Source: Desulfobacteraceae bacterium (lineage in GTDB: Bacteria > Desulfobacterota > DSM-4660 > Desulfatiglandales > Desulfatiglandaceae). Taken from it: a stretch of 9,804 nt of DNA. The notes beneath the pieces are model-generated. The model ran no database searches and was not told the origin of the DNA. It saw only the letters and a program-made list of their open reading frames with translations. Of the stretch, positions 1 to 5,503 are shown piece after piece. Numbering within the stretch: the stretch's first letter is position 1; the number at the start of each line of letters is the position of its first letter. The DNA lies in NCBI GenBank assembly GCA_030589715.1, contig JAUUVE010000052.1:1-9804 (forward strand), given 5' to 3'. Both the position numbers and the translations under genes were made by a program.

Positions 1-128
1 CGGGTGACAATGTAGCGATGGATGTTACTTTGATTACGCCGATAGCCATGGAGAAGGAGTTGAGGTTTGCCATACGTGAAGGTGGAAGGACTGTAGGCGC
101 TGGCGTAATTAGTGAAATTATTGAGTAG
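1..128 (+). CDS. tuf: Elongation factor Tu, C-terminal end (partial, 5' truncated by the window)
   Basis: Reading from base 3, 41 codons and a TAG stop give the end of EF-Tu domain 3. The segment contains PIAMEKELRFAIREGG followed by RTVGAGVISEIIE, the highly conserved C-terminus of the family. EF-Tu is the cytosolic GTPase that brings aminoacyl-tRNA to the ribosomal A site. The GTP-binding domain lies outside the window. The stop is only 11 nt before rpsJ, so tuf and the S10 genes are probably co-transcribed, as in many bacteria where the str and S10 operons are joined. The joined arrangement also leaves no room for an E. coli-type S10 leader between them. Confidence 0.97.
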   Translation, partial: GDNVAMDVTLITPIAMEKELRFAIREGGRTVGAGVISEIIE

Positions 129-139
129 GGGACAAGAGA

Positions 140-451
140 ATGATTGCCAACCAGAAGATCCGGATTCGATTGAGGGCCTATGACCATAAATTGCTGGATC
201 AGTCAGCCCTGGAGATCGTGGAAACGGCAAGTGAGACAGGGGCAAGAGTGGCCGGACCTATTCCACTTCCTACAGTCATTAATAAATACTGTGTCTTGAG
301 ATCTCCACATGTGGACAAGAAATCCCGGGAGCAGTTTGAAATAAGGACACACAAGCGTTTGTTAGATATCTTGGAGCCGACTCAACAGACGGTCGATGCA
401 CTTATGAAACTTGATTTGGCCGCAGGGGTGGATGTGGAGATCAAGCTGTAA
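140..451 (+). CDS. rpsJ: 30S ribosomal protein S10
   Basis: This 103-residue protein has the usual S10 length. The family signature VAGPIPLPT lies near residue 37-45, followed by the conserved stretch YCVLRSPHVDKKSREQFE and the RTHKRLLDI segment. S10 sits in the head of the 30S subunit and, in family members, also acts with NusB in transcription antitermination. The ATG at 140 is preceded by a purine-rich AGGGGAC Shine-Dalgarno-like sequence at suitable distance. It follows tuf by 11 nt and is separated from rplC by an 89-nt spacer in which I see no gene. Confidence 0.98.
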   Translation: MIANQKIRIRLRAYDHKLLDQSALEIVETASETGARVAGPIPLPTVINKYCVLRSPHVDKKSREQFEIRTHKRLLDILEPTQQTVDALMKLDLAAGVDVEIKL

Positions 452-540
452 GGGGTCTTAGGGGTGGTCCAAGTATATATAGACCGTCAAAGGCTGCCGG
501 GGGCCCAAGGCTGGGACAGGGGAATTGGAGCCAAATTGAT

Positions 541-1164
541 ATGACCAACAAGATTTTTGGAAAGAAACTGGGAATGACAAGGCATTTCCTGGAGGAGGGC
601 AAGAGCGTTCCGGTGACTGTCCTAAGGGTCGACCCCTGCGTAGTAACACAGGTAAAGACACAGGAAAAAGAGGGCTATAACGCAATCCAGGTAGGGTTTG
701 AGCCGCAAAAGCAAGGCAGAATCAATAAGCCCCTGAGGGGCCATTTTGATAAGGCCACAAAGGGGGAATATTTTGCACATCTAAGGGAAATTCAGGTAGA
801 TGATTCGGGTTCTTTTGAACTGGGGCAAGAGATAAAATCAGATTTCATTAACGCAGGTGACAGGGTCCATGTGACCGGTATTAGCAAGGGTAGGGGATTT
901 AGCGGGGTCGTCAAGAGATGGGGCTTTTGAGGGGGAAGAAAGAGCCATGGGTCCCGCTCACACAGGATTCCCGGCTCCATCGGATGCAGCGCTACACCAG
1001 GGAGAGTCCACAAAGGGAAAAAACTGCCTGGGAGGATGGGATATCAGCGTGTCACACTCAAGAATCTTCAGGTCATTGATGTAAGACCTGATCTGAATGT
1101 CATTTTGATAGGAGGGGCTGTTCCAGGAAGCTGTAATGGTTTCGTGGAGGTTCGTAAGGTCTGA
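541..1164 (+). CDS. rplC: 50S ribosomal protein L3, interrupted by an in-frame TGA at codon 130
   Basis: The full frame from ATG 541 to the TGA at 1162-1164 is 208 codons, the normal L3 length. It starts MTNKIFGKKLGMTRHF, a canonical L3 N-terminus, and reads through GISKGRGFSGVVKRWGF to a TGA at 928-930. Without any frame change it then continues GGRKSHGSRSHRIPGSIG, TPGRVHKGKKLPGRMG and IGGAVPGSCNGFVEVRKV, all typical of the L3 C-terminal half. L3 is an early-assembling 23S rRNA-binding protein whose central extension reaches towards the peptidyl transferase centre. The TGA falls just before that extension, at a position that varies among homologues (E. coli Arg128 by eye). A product ending at codon 129 would lose the extension and half of the fold. 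The first in-frame ATG after the stop is at 1036, so re-initiation could not restore the missing part. GGA, CGA or AGA to TGA is one substitution. It could be a base-call error, a nonsense mutation or recoding; the sequence alone cannot decide. Confidence 0.9.
942..977 (+). other. Possible stem-loop 11 nt after the internal rplC TGA (SECIS-like placement)
   Basis: GAGCC (942-946) can pair with GGCTC (973-977), GGG (949-951) with CCC (970-972), and TCC (952-954) with GGA (965-967). Two small internal bulges (AT and TT) remain, with a 10-nt loop at 955-964 that has G as its second base. The loop G is 26 nt after the TGA, inside the range known for bacterial selenocysteine insertion elements. 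The region also codes for conserved L3 residues, so the pairing may be a by-product of codon choice. I infer only that it could fold, not that it acts. Confidence 0.25.
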
Positions 1165-1182
1165 TCTGGTAATTATTGGGCC

Positions 1183-1199
1183 GATGATATCTTATCATC
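1183..1199 (+). other. Perfect 7-bp hairpin in the rplC-rplD spacer
   Basis: GATGATA (1183-1189) and TATCATC (1193-1199) are perfect complements around a TCT triloop. The hairpin lies 18 nt after the rplC stop and 64 nt before rplD. It is A/T-rich and is followed by a C-run rather than a T-run, so it is not a Rho-independent terminator. It might protect a mRNA end or belong to a regulatory leader, but nothing in the sequence proves a role. Confidence 0.3.
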
Positions 1200-1263
1200 C
1201 CCCGTGTTCAAAGGATACTACAACTGATAAGCAATCAAACGGGAGAAGAGTTCGAGGCGTGAG

Positions 1264-1887
1264 ATGACCGTTGTGGATGTCTATAATCTTCAAAATGAGA
1301 AGGTCTCCGAAGTAGAACTAAGTGCCGATATTTTTGAGATCCCAGTTAAGAATCATGTCCTTCATCAGGTTGTGGTAAACCAGCTTGCCACTCGTAGGGC
1401 TGGAACTGCCTCTACTAAGGGCCGTTCAGATGTGAAGGCATCTGGAAGAAAGCTCCATCGACAGAAAGGGATGGGCCGAGCCAGAGTGGGTGCTGCCTCT
1501 TCCCCTATAAGAAGAGGGGGCGGAGTAGCCTTTGGGCCGAGTCCACGTAAGTATGGCCAAAAGGTACCCAAGAAGGTGAGAAAGGCCGCGCTGCGAATGG
1601 CATTGACGGATAAGGTCCAGACAGGGCAGCTTATAGTGGTGGATAACTTCGAGCTTCCTGAGATCAAGACGAAGAGTTTTGTGGAAGTGATGAGGAATTT
1701 CCATGTAGATAAGGCTCTTATCATCACCCATGACAAACTGTTGAACCTGGAAAAATCCTCCAAGAATCTCCAGTGGGCGAAGGTAATGAGGCATGAAGGG
1801 CTAAATGTCTACGATATCTTGAGATATAACTTCCTTTTCTTGGAGCAGCCCGCTGTAAGGGCAATAGAGGAGAGACTGGTTTCGTAA
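1264..1887 (+). CDS. rplD: 50S ribosomal protein L4
   Basis: The 207-residue product has the normal L4 length. The long internal loop that lines the peptide exit tunnel is clear at about residues 50-95: TASTKGRSDVKASGRK, HRQKGMGRARVG, SPIRRGGGVAFGPSPRKY, then PKKVRKAALRMAL. L4 binds 23S rRNA domain I and, with L22, forms the tunnel constriction; in E. coli it also represses its own operon. The loop motif usually written GTGRAR reads GMGRAR here (Met70). The ATG at 1264 has a modest GAGG upstream. The stop overlaps the rplW start by one base (TAATG at 1885-1889), which points to translational coupling. Confidence 0.98.
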   Translation: MTVVDVYNLQNEKVSEVELSADIFEIPVKNHVLHQVVVNQLATRRAGTASTKGRSDVKASGRKLHRQKGMGRARVGAASSPIRRGGGVAFGPSPRKYGQKVPKKVRKAALRMALTDKVQTGQLIVVDNFELPEIKTKSFVEVMRNFHVDKALIITHDKLLNLEKSSKNLQWAKVMRHEGLNVYDILRYNFLFLEQPAVRAIEERLVS

Positions 1888-2171
1888 TGGATATCTATCA
1901 GGTCATAAAAGAGCCGCATACTACCGAAAAGGCTACGCATCAGAGAGAGTTTAACCAGGTATCCTTTAAAGTACATCCCCGGTCCAATAAGATAGAAATA
2001 AGGCAGGCCGTGGAGGCCCTTTTTGGGACAAAGGTCCTGGAAGTCAAGACCCTGAATGTGAAGGGAAAGCGCCGGCGGATGGGAAGGAACACTGGTAAGA
2101 AGGCCGATTGGAAGAAGGCGATTGTCACGCTAGCGCCGGGTGAAAAGATTCAAGCCTTTGAGGGGATGTAG
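1887..2171 (+). CDS. rplW: 50S ribosomal protein L23
   Basis: This 94-residue protein begins MDIYQVIKEPHTTEKA, the usual L23 start with the TEK motif. It continues with the basic loop KGKRRRMGRNTGKKADWKKA and ends GEKIQAFEGM. L23 sits at the polypeptide exit and forms the docking site for trigger factor and SRP. The ATG overlaps the last base of the rplD stop, and a purine-rich stretch (GAGGAGAGA) inside the end of rplD can serve as its ribosome-binding site. Length and motifs agree with the family; nothing unusual is seen. Confidence 0.97.
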   Translation: MDIYQVIKEPHTTEKATHQREFNQVSFKVHPRSNKIEIRQAVEALFGTKVLEVKTLNVKGKRRRMGRNTGKKADWKKAIVTLAPGEKIQAFEGM

Positions 2172-2255
2172 ATAAAGCCAGCCCACGGAGCATTGGGGAG
2201 GGCCCCCGTTGAAATTGGGAATTGCACATTGTGTGGTTAAGAGACGGAGCAGGAA

Positions 2256-3080
2256 ATGGGCATAAAGACCAATAAGCCGACCTCACCTGGAAGGAGATTT
2301 CAGACCCATTCCACGTTCGAGGAGATAACACGCAAGAGACCCGAGAAAAAGCTAGTCAGGTCATTGAAAGAATCTGGTGGCAGGAATTCCATGGGCCGTA
2401 TGACAGCGCGTCATCGTGGAGGCGGTCATAAACGGAAATATCGGCTGATTGATTTCAAAAGGGACAAGGACGGAATCCCCGCTGTTGTGGCATTTATCGA
2501 ATACGACCCCAACCGCTCCTCCAATATTGCGCTGCTGCATTATGTAGATGGGGAAAAGCGGTATATCTTGGCTCCTCACCAGCTTAGGGTTGGTGATCGG
2601 GTGAAGTCTGGCCCTGATGCAGAGATCAGGATAGGTAATGCCCTCCTCTTAAAGGATGTCCCCTTGGGGACATATGTCCACAATATCGAACTCAATGTCG
2701 GGCATGGTGGGCAACTGGCCAGAAGTGCAGGGAGCTATGCCCAGTTGATGGCCAAAGAGGGAAAGTATGCCCAACTAAAACTGCCATCCGGTGAGGTGCG
2801 AATGGTCCTTCAGGGCTGTAAGGCGACCATCGGTCAGGTGGGCAATATGGACCATGAGAATATTGCCATAGGAAAGGCCGGTCGGAATAGATGGTTAGGA
2901 AAGAGGCCTCGGGTAAGAGGTGTTGCCATGAACCCGGTGGATCATCCCCATGGGGGTGGAGAGGGGAAGTCTTCGGGTGGGCGTCATCCTGTGACCCCTT
3001 GGGGTGTTCCTACAAAGGGTTATAGGACCAGGACCAGTAAGAAGAGCGACAAACTTATCGTGAAAAGGGCCAAGAAGTAA
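2256..3080 (+). CDS. rplB: 50S ribosomal protein L2
   Basis: The 274-residue product matches the usual L2 length. Visible landmarks are the N-terminal GRNSMGRMTARHRGGGHKRK (residues 42-61), the OB-fold region around residues 80-140, the NVGHGGQLARSAG segment (147-159) and the C-terminal MNPVDHPHGGGEGKSSGGR (225-243). That last motif holds the conserved His needed for peptidyl transferase activity and subunit association in E. coli studies. L2 is a primary 23S rRNA-binding protein at the subunit interface. The ATG at 2256 is preceded by GGAGCAGG. An 84-nt spacer separates it from rplW and a 102-nt spacer follows it. Confidence 0.98.
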   Translation: MGIKTNKPTSPGRRFQTHSTFEEITRKRPEKKLVRSLKESGGRNSMGRMTARHRGGGHKRKYRLIDFKRDKDGIPAVVAFIEYDPNRSSNIALLHYVDGEKRYILAPHQLRVGDRVKSGPDAEIRIGNALLLKDVPLGTYVHNIELNVGHGGQLARSAGSYAQLMAKEGKYAQLKLPSGEVRMVLQGCKATIGQVGNMDHENIAIGKAGRNRWLGKRPRVRGVAMNPVDHPHGGGEGKSSGGRHPVTPWGVPTKGYRTRTSKKSDKLIVKRAKK

Positions 3081-3166
3081 TTGTAAGTCCGAAACTTCAT
3101 GCATCTGAAATTCCTATTGTTGATGAGCCTGGTGGATGCGTGAGGCGCGTACCGTGTAACTTGCAG

Positions 3167-3175
3167 AAAAGGAGG
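3167..3175 (+). promoter_or_regulatory. Strong Shine-Dalgarno that fixes the TTG start of rpsS
   Basis: AAAAGGAGG ends 7 nt before the TTG at 3183. This is near-perfect complementarity to the 16S 3' end. It supports TTG as the start, since the conserved S19 N-terminus PRSLKKGPF follows at once. Confidence 0.85.
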
Positions 3176-3182
3176 ATAAGAC

Positions 3183-3473
3183 TTGCCAAGATCGCTAAAA
3201 AAGGGACCATTTGTTGATGGACATTTGCTTAGAAAGGTCCAGAAAGCGACTGAGACCCAAAGCAGAAAGATCATAAAGACCTGGTCGCGCAGGTCCACTA
3301 TTCTCCCCGAGTTCGTTGGGTTGACATTTGCGGTACATAACGGCAAGAAGTTCTTCCCCGTATTCGTTGCTGAAGACATGGTCGGGCATAAGCTGGGGGA
3401 ATTTGCGCCTACGAGGACCTTTTTTGCCCATGCCGGAGACAAGAAATCCAGGCTTAAGGGTAAAAAGAAATAG
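3183..3473 (+). CDS. rpsS: 30S ribosomal protein S19 (TTG start)
   Basis: This 96-residue protein carries the S19 hallmarks PRSLKKGPFVDGHLL at residues 2-16, the ITW-like IKTWSRRSTILPEFVG segment, and VGHKLGEFAPTRTF near residues 67-80. S19 lies in the head of the 30S subunit, pairs with S13 and contacts the A-site region and the inter-subunit bridge. Translation starts at TTG rather than ATG; no in-frame ATG exists near the conserved N-terminus, and a strong Shine-Dalgarno precedes the TTG. The lysine-rich C-terminal tail is normal for the family. Confidence 0.97.
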   Translation: MPRSLKKGPFVDGHLLRKVQKATETQSRKIIKTWSRRSTILPEFVGLTFAVHNGKKFFPVFVAEDMVGHKLGEFAPTRTFFAHAGDKKSRLKGKKK

Positions 3474-3506
3474 GGATCAGCTTTGGGCTTTGTCTGAAGG
3501 GGTGAA

Positions 3507-3839
3507 ATGGAAGTAAAAGCAGTGGCAAGATTTGTCAGGATTTCACCCCGGAAGGTCCGTTTGGTCATGGATCGAATCCGGGGAAAAAAGGTGGAAGAGG
3601 CACTAAACATACTGTCTTTTGCGCCGCAGAAAGGTGCTCGCATATTGAAAAAATTACTCAATTCTGGGGTCGCAAATGCCTCAGAAAACTCAGGCCTAGA
3701 TGTTGACACGCTCTATGTTATGCGGGTCTATGCAGATGAAGGGCCAACATTGAAGAGATGGCGGCCGCGGGCAAAGGGCAGTGCAACGAGGATAAGAAAG
3801 AGGACCAGCCACCTGACCATAGTGTTAGATGAGGTGTAG
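3507..3839 (+). CDS. rplV: 50S ribosomal protein L22
   Basis: This 110-residue protein begins MEVKAVARFVRISPRKVRLV, the standard L22 N-terminus. It continues with the long beta-hairpin at about residues 78-100 (EGPTLKRWRPRAKGSATRI) and ends RTSHLTIVLDEV. The hairpin tip lines the exit tunnel opposite L4 and is where macrolide-resistance changes arise in other bacteria; nothing unusual is seen here. AGGGGTGA lies just before the ATG. The gene begins 33 nt after rpsS and is followed by a 118-nt spacer before rpsC. Confidence 0.97.
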   Translation: MEVKAVARFVRISPRKVRLVMDRIRGKKVEEALNILSFAPQKGARILKKLLNSGVANASENSGLDVDTLYVMRVYADEGPTLKRWRPRAKGSATRIRKRTSHLTIVLDEV

Positions 3840-3957
3840 GGCACCAAAACTGACGATTTGGCACTTAGGAACTTATCTTTCTCTTTGGCAATCTTTTTGG
3901 CCAGCGGCACGATGATTTGATTGTATGTTGACTGGATGATCACACCGGAGGTTCATA
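3840..3957 (+). other. 118-nt spacer between rplV and rpsC with short repeats
   Basis: No coding sequence is supported here. The spacer opens with a small hairpin, CCAAA (3844-3848) and TTTGG (3857-3861) around an 8-nt loop. TTTGGCA recurs at 3857 and 3884, with a related TTTGGCCA at 3896. I find no convincing promoter or terminator; only the rpsC Shine-Dalgarno at its end is clear. Confidence 0.5.
3947..3952 (+). promoter_or_regulatory. Shine-Dalgarno that fixes the TTG start of rpsC
   Basis: GGAGGT ends 5 nt before TTG 3958, an optimal spacing. The conserved S3 N-terminus GQKVNPIGFRLG follows directly, so the TTG is very probably the true start. Confidence 0.85.
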
Positions 3958-4602
3958 TTGGGACAGAAAGTTAATCCGATCGGTTTTAGACTGGGGATAA
4001 ACAGGAATTGGGATTCCAGATGGTATGCGGGAAGGGAATACAGCGATTTTGTCTTGGAGGATTACAAGATCAGAAAGTTCTTAAAGGAGAAGGTCTTCCA
4101 GGCCGGGGTGGCAAGAATTGAGATTGAAAGGGCCGCCAACAAAGTCCGCATCCGCTTGCACGCTGCTAGGCCTGGTATAATAATAGGGAGAAAGGGTGCT
4201 GAGATCGAAAAAATAAAGAGAGACCTTGAGAAAAAGATCAATCGCGAGGTCATCATTGATATTCAAGAGGTTCGAAAGGCCGAGGTCGAAGCGCAGTTGG
4301 TGGCAGAGAACGTGGCCCTTCAATTGGTGCGACGAGTCGCGTTCAGGCGAGCTATGAAGAAGAGCGTTAGTGTTGCTATGAGGTTTGGTGCCCAAGGTAT
4401 CAAGATTGCTTGTAGCGGAAGGCTGGGTGGCGCTGAGATGGCCCGTCGGGAATGGTATAGGGAGGGAAGAGTTCCGCTTCACACCATTAGGGCTAATATA
4501 GATTACGGTTTTGCAGAAGCATTCACAACATACGGAGTTGTTGGTGTGAAGGTAACGATATTCAAGGGTGAAATTTTACCTGACAAAGGTAAGAAGGAAT
4601 AG
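3958..4602 (+). CDS. rpsC: 30S ribosomal protein S3 (TTG start)
   Basis: The 214-residue product starts GQKVNPIGFRLGINRNWDSR after the initiator, the invariant S3 N-terminus. A type II KH domain follows with its GRKG loop at residues 77-80, and then the C-terminal domain containing GRLGGAEMARREWYREGRVP. S3 sits at the mRNA entry channel of the 30S subunit and in E. coli has helicase activity together with S4 and S5. Initiation is at TTG with a good ribosome-binding site; no ATG is available near the conserved start. The lysine-rich tail ends 9 nt before rplP, consistent with coupled translation. Confidence 0.98.
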   Translation: MGQKVNPIGFRLGINRNWDSRWYAGREYSDFVLEDYKIRKFLKEKVFQAGVARIEIERAANKVRIRLHAARPGIIIGRKGAEIEKIKRDLEKKINREVIIDIQEVRKAEVEAQLVAENVALQLVRRVAFRRAMKKSVSVAMRFGAQGIKIACSGRLGGAEMARREWYREGRVPLHTIRANIDYGFAEAFTTYGVVGVKVTIFKGEILPDKGKKE

Positions 4603-4611
4603 GAACTGTTT

Positions 4612-5022
4612 ATGCTGAGCCCAAAGAAGGTCAAGTTTCGCAAGAGACAAAGAGGAAGGACAAAGGGTAAGGCTTTCCGGGGCAGCACCTTGGAATTTGG
4701 CGACTATGGATTGCAGGCCTTGGAGTGTGGTCATATGACTGCCCAACAGATAGAGGCTGCACGAGTTGCGGTAACAAGGCATGTAAAGCGTGGCGGCAAG
4801 GTCTGGATCAGGGTTTTCCCGGACAAGCCGGTCGGGAAAAAACCGGCAGAGACGAGAATGGGTAAAGGCAAGGCCAGTCCAGATGGATGGGTAGCAGTGA
4901 TAAAGCCAGGAAGGATTCTCTATGAGCTGGAGGGGGTTGAGAACAACATGGCCGCAGAGGCCTTCCGTTTGGCCGGCCATAAACTTCCATTTGCTACCAG
5001 ATTTGTGACCAGGAGATCGTGA
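4612..5022 (+). CDS. rplP: 50S ribosomal protein L16
   Basis: This 136-residue protein opens MLSPKKVKFRKRQRGRTKGK, a standard L16 start, and contains KPAETRMGKGKASPDGW (residues 77-93) and the PGRILYELEGV segment. L16 binds near the A-site tRNA elbow and is a late-assembling protein needed for peptidyl transferase function. The segment around Arg82 corresponds to the arginine hydroxylated in some bacteria, but modification cannot be read from sequence. AGGAA precedes the ATG. The gene starts 9 nt after rpsC and stops (TGA) 4 nt before rpmC. Confidence 0.97.
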   Translation: MLSPKKVKFRKRQRGRTKGKAFRGSTLEFGDYGLQALECGHMTAQQIEAARVAVTRHVKRGGKVWIRVFPDKPVGKKPAETRMGKGKASPDGWVAVIKPGRILYELEGVENNMAAEAFRLAGHKLPFATRFVTRRS

Positions 5023-5026
5023 GCTT

Positions 5027-5230
5027 ATGAAGGCCGAGGAGCTTAGGGAGTTAAGTGAGGAAGAGCTCAGGGAAAAGGAAAAGGAGACAAAGCAGGAGTT
5101 GTTTAACCTGAGATTCCAGAAAGCCACTGGACAACTGGGCAACACAGCTATGATTCCCAAGACAAAGAGAGACCTGGCACGAGTGAAAACAGTGATTAGG
5201 GAATTGGGAATTGCCAGGGCAAAGGGATAG
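5027..5230 (+). CDS. rpmC: 50S ribosomal protein L29
   Basis: The 67-residue product is a charged two-helix protein: MKAEELRELSEEELREKEKE, then the signature NLRFQKATGQLGN near residues 27-39, then a basic C-terminal helix with IPKTKRDLARVKTVIREL. This is the usual L29 length and layout. L29 sits beside L23 at the exit tunnel and helps form the chaperone and SRP docking area. The ATG lies 4 nt after the rplP stop, with GGAG inside the rplP end serving as ribosome-binding site, so the two are probably translationally coupled. Confidence 0.96.
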   Translation: MKAEELRELSEEELREKEKETKQELFNLRFQKATGQLGNTAMIPKTKRDLARVKTVIRELGIARAKG

Positions 5231-5242
5231 TACGAGGTGGGG

Positions 5243-5503
5243 ATGACAGAGAGAGGATTGCGAAAAAGACTGACAGGGACAGTTGTCAGGAACCAGATGA
5301 ATAAGACCGCCCTGGTTTTGGTAGAACGCTTAACCAGACATGGAAGTTACAAAAAATATGTCAGAAGGCGCGCCAAATATATGGCCCACGACCCAAAGGA
5401 TATGTGCCAAATTGGGGACAAGGTAAGGATTATTGAAAGTCGCCCTATCAGTAAGAGGAAACGATGGCAGGTTATTGATATTATCGAGAAAGCCAACGGC
5501 TAA
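5243..5503 (+). CDS. rpsQ: 30S ribosomal protein S17
   Basis: The 86-residue product reads MTERGLRKRLTGTVVRNQMN and continues with the OB-fold features HGSYKKYVRRRAKYMAHDP and GDKVRIIESRPISKRKRW, diagnostic for S17. S17 binds 16S rRNA in the 5' domain and is an early assembly protein. An in-frame GTG lies 6 nt upstream at 5237, but ATG 5243 is preferred because GAGGTGGGG (5234-5242) immediately precedes it and because family members start close to this residue. It is the last gene of the S10 half; the 419-nt non-coding spacer follows. Confidence 0.96.
   Translation: MTERGLRKRLTGTVVRNQMNKTALVLVERLTRHGSYKKYVRRRAKYMAHDPKDMCQIGDKVRIIESRPISKRKRWQVIDIIEKANG

Noticed and set aside
129..139. E. coli-type S10 leader upstream of rpsJ
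   Set aside because: Only 11 nt separate tuf from rpsJ; there is no space for such a leader.
470..482. TATATATAG before rplC as a -10 promoter box
   Set aside because: No acceptable -35 element at a proper distance; A/T-rich words of this length occur by chance.
915..935. Programmed frameshift at the rplC TGA (slippery TTTT next to GGGGG)
   Set aside because: The L3 sequence continues in the same frame after the TGA, so a shift would lead away from the correct product. A single indel error is excluded for the same reason.
928..1164. Genome-wide reassignment of TGA to a sense codon
   Set aside because: rplP, rplX, rplR, rpsE and rpmD all end properly at TGA, as does rplC itself at 1162-1164, so TGA functions as a stop here.
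3020..3709. Long - strand open frame (229 codons) opposite rplB, rpsS and rplV
   Set aside because: It lies antisense to three firm ribosomal genes and arises from their codon composition; no family resemblance.
4576..5160. Long - strand open frame (194 codons) opposite rpsC end, rplP and rpmC
   Set aside because: Antisense shadow of purine-rich coding sequence, giving a Ser/Leu/Phe-rich translation without domain features.
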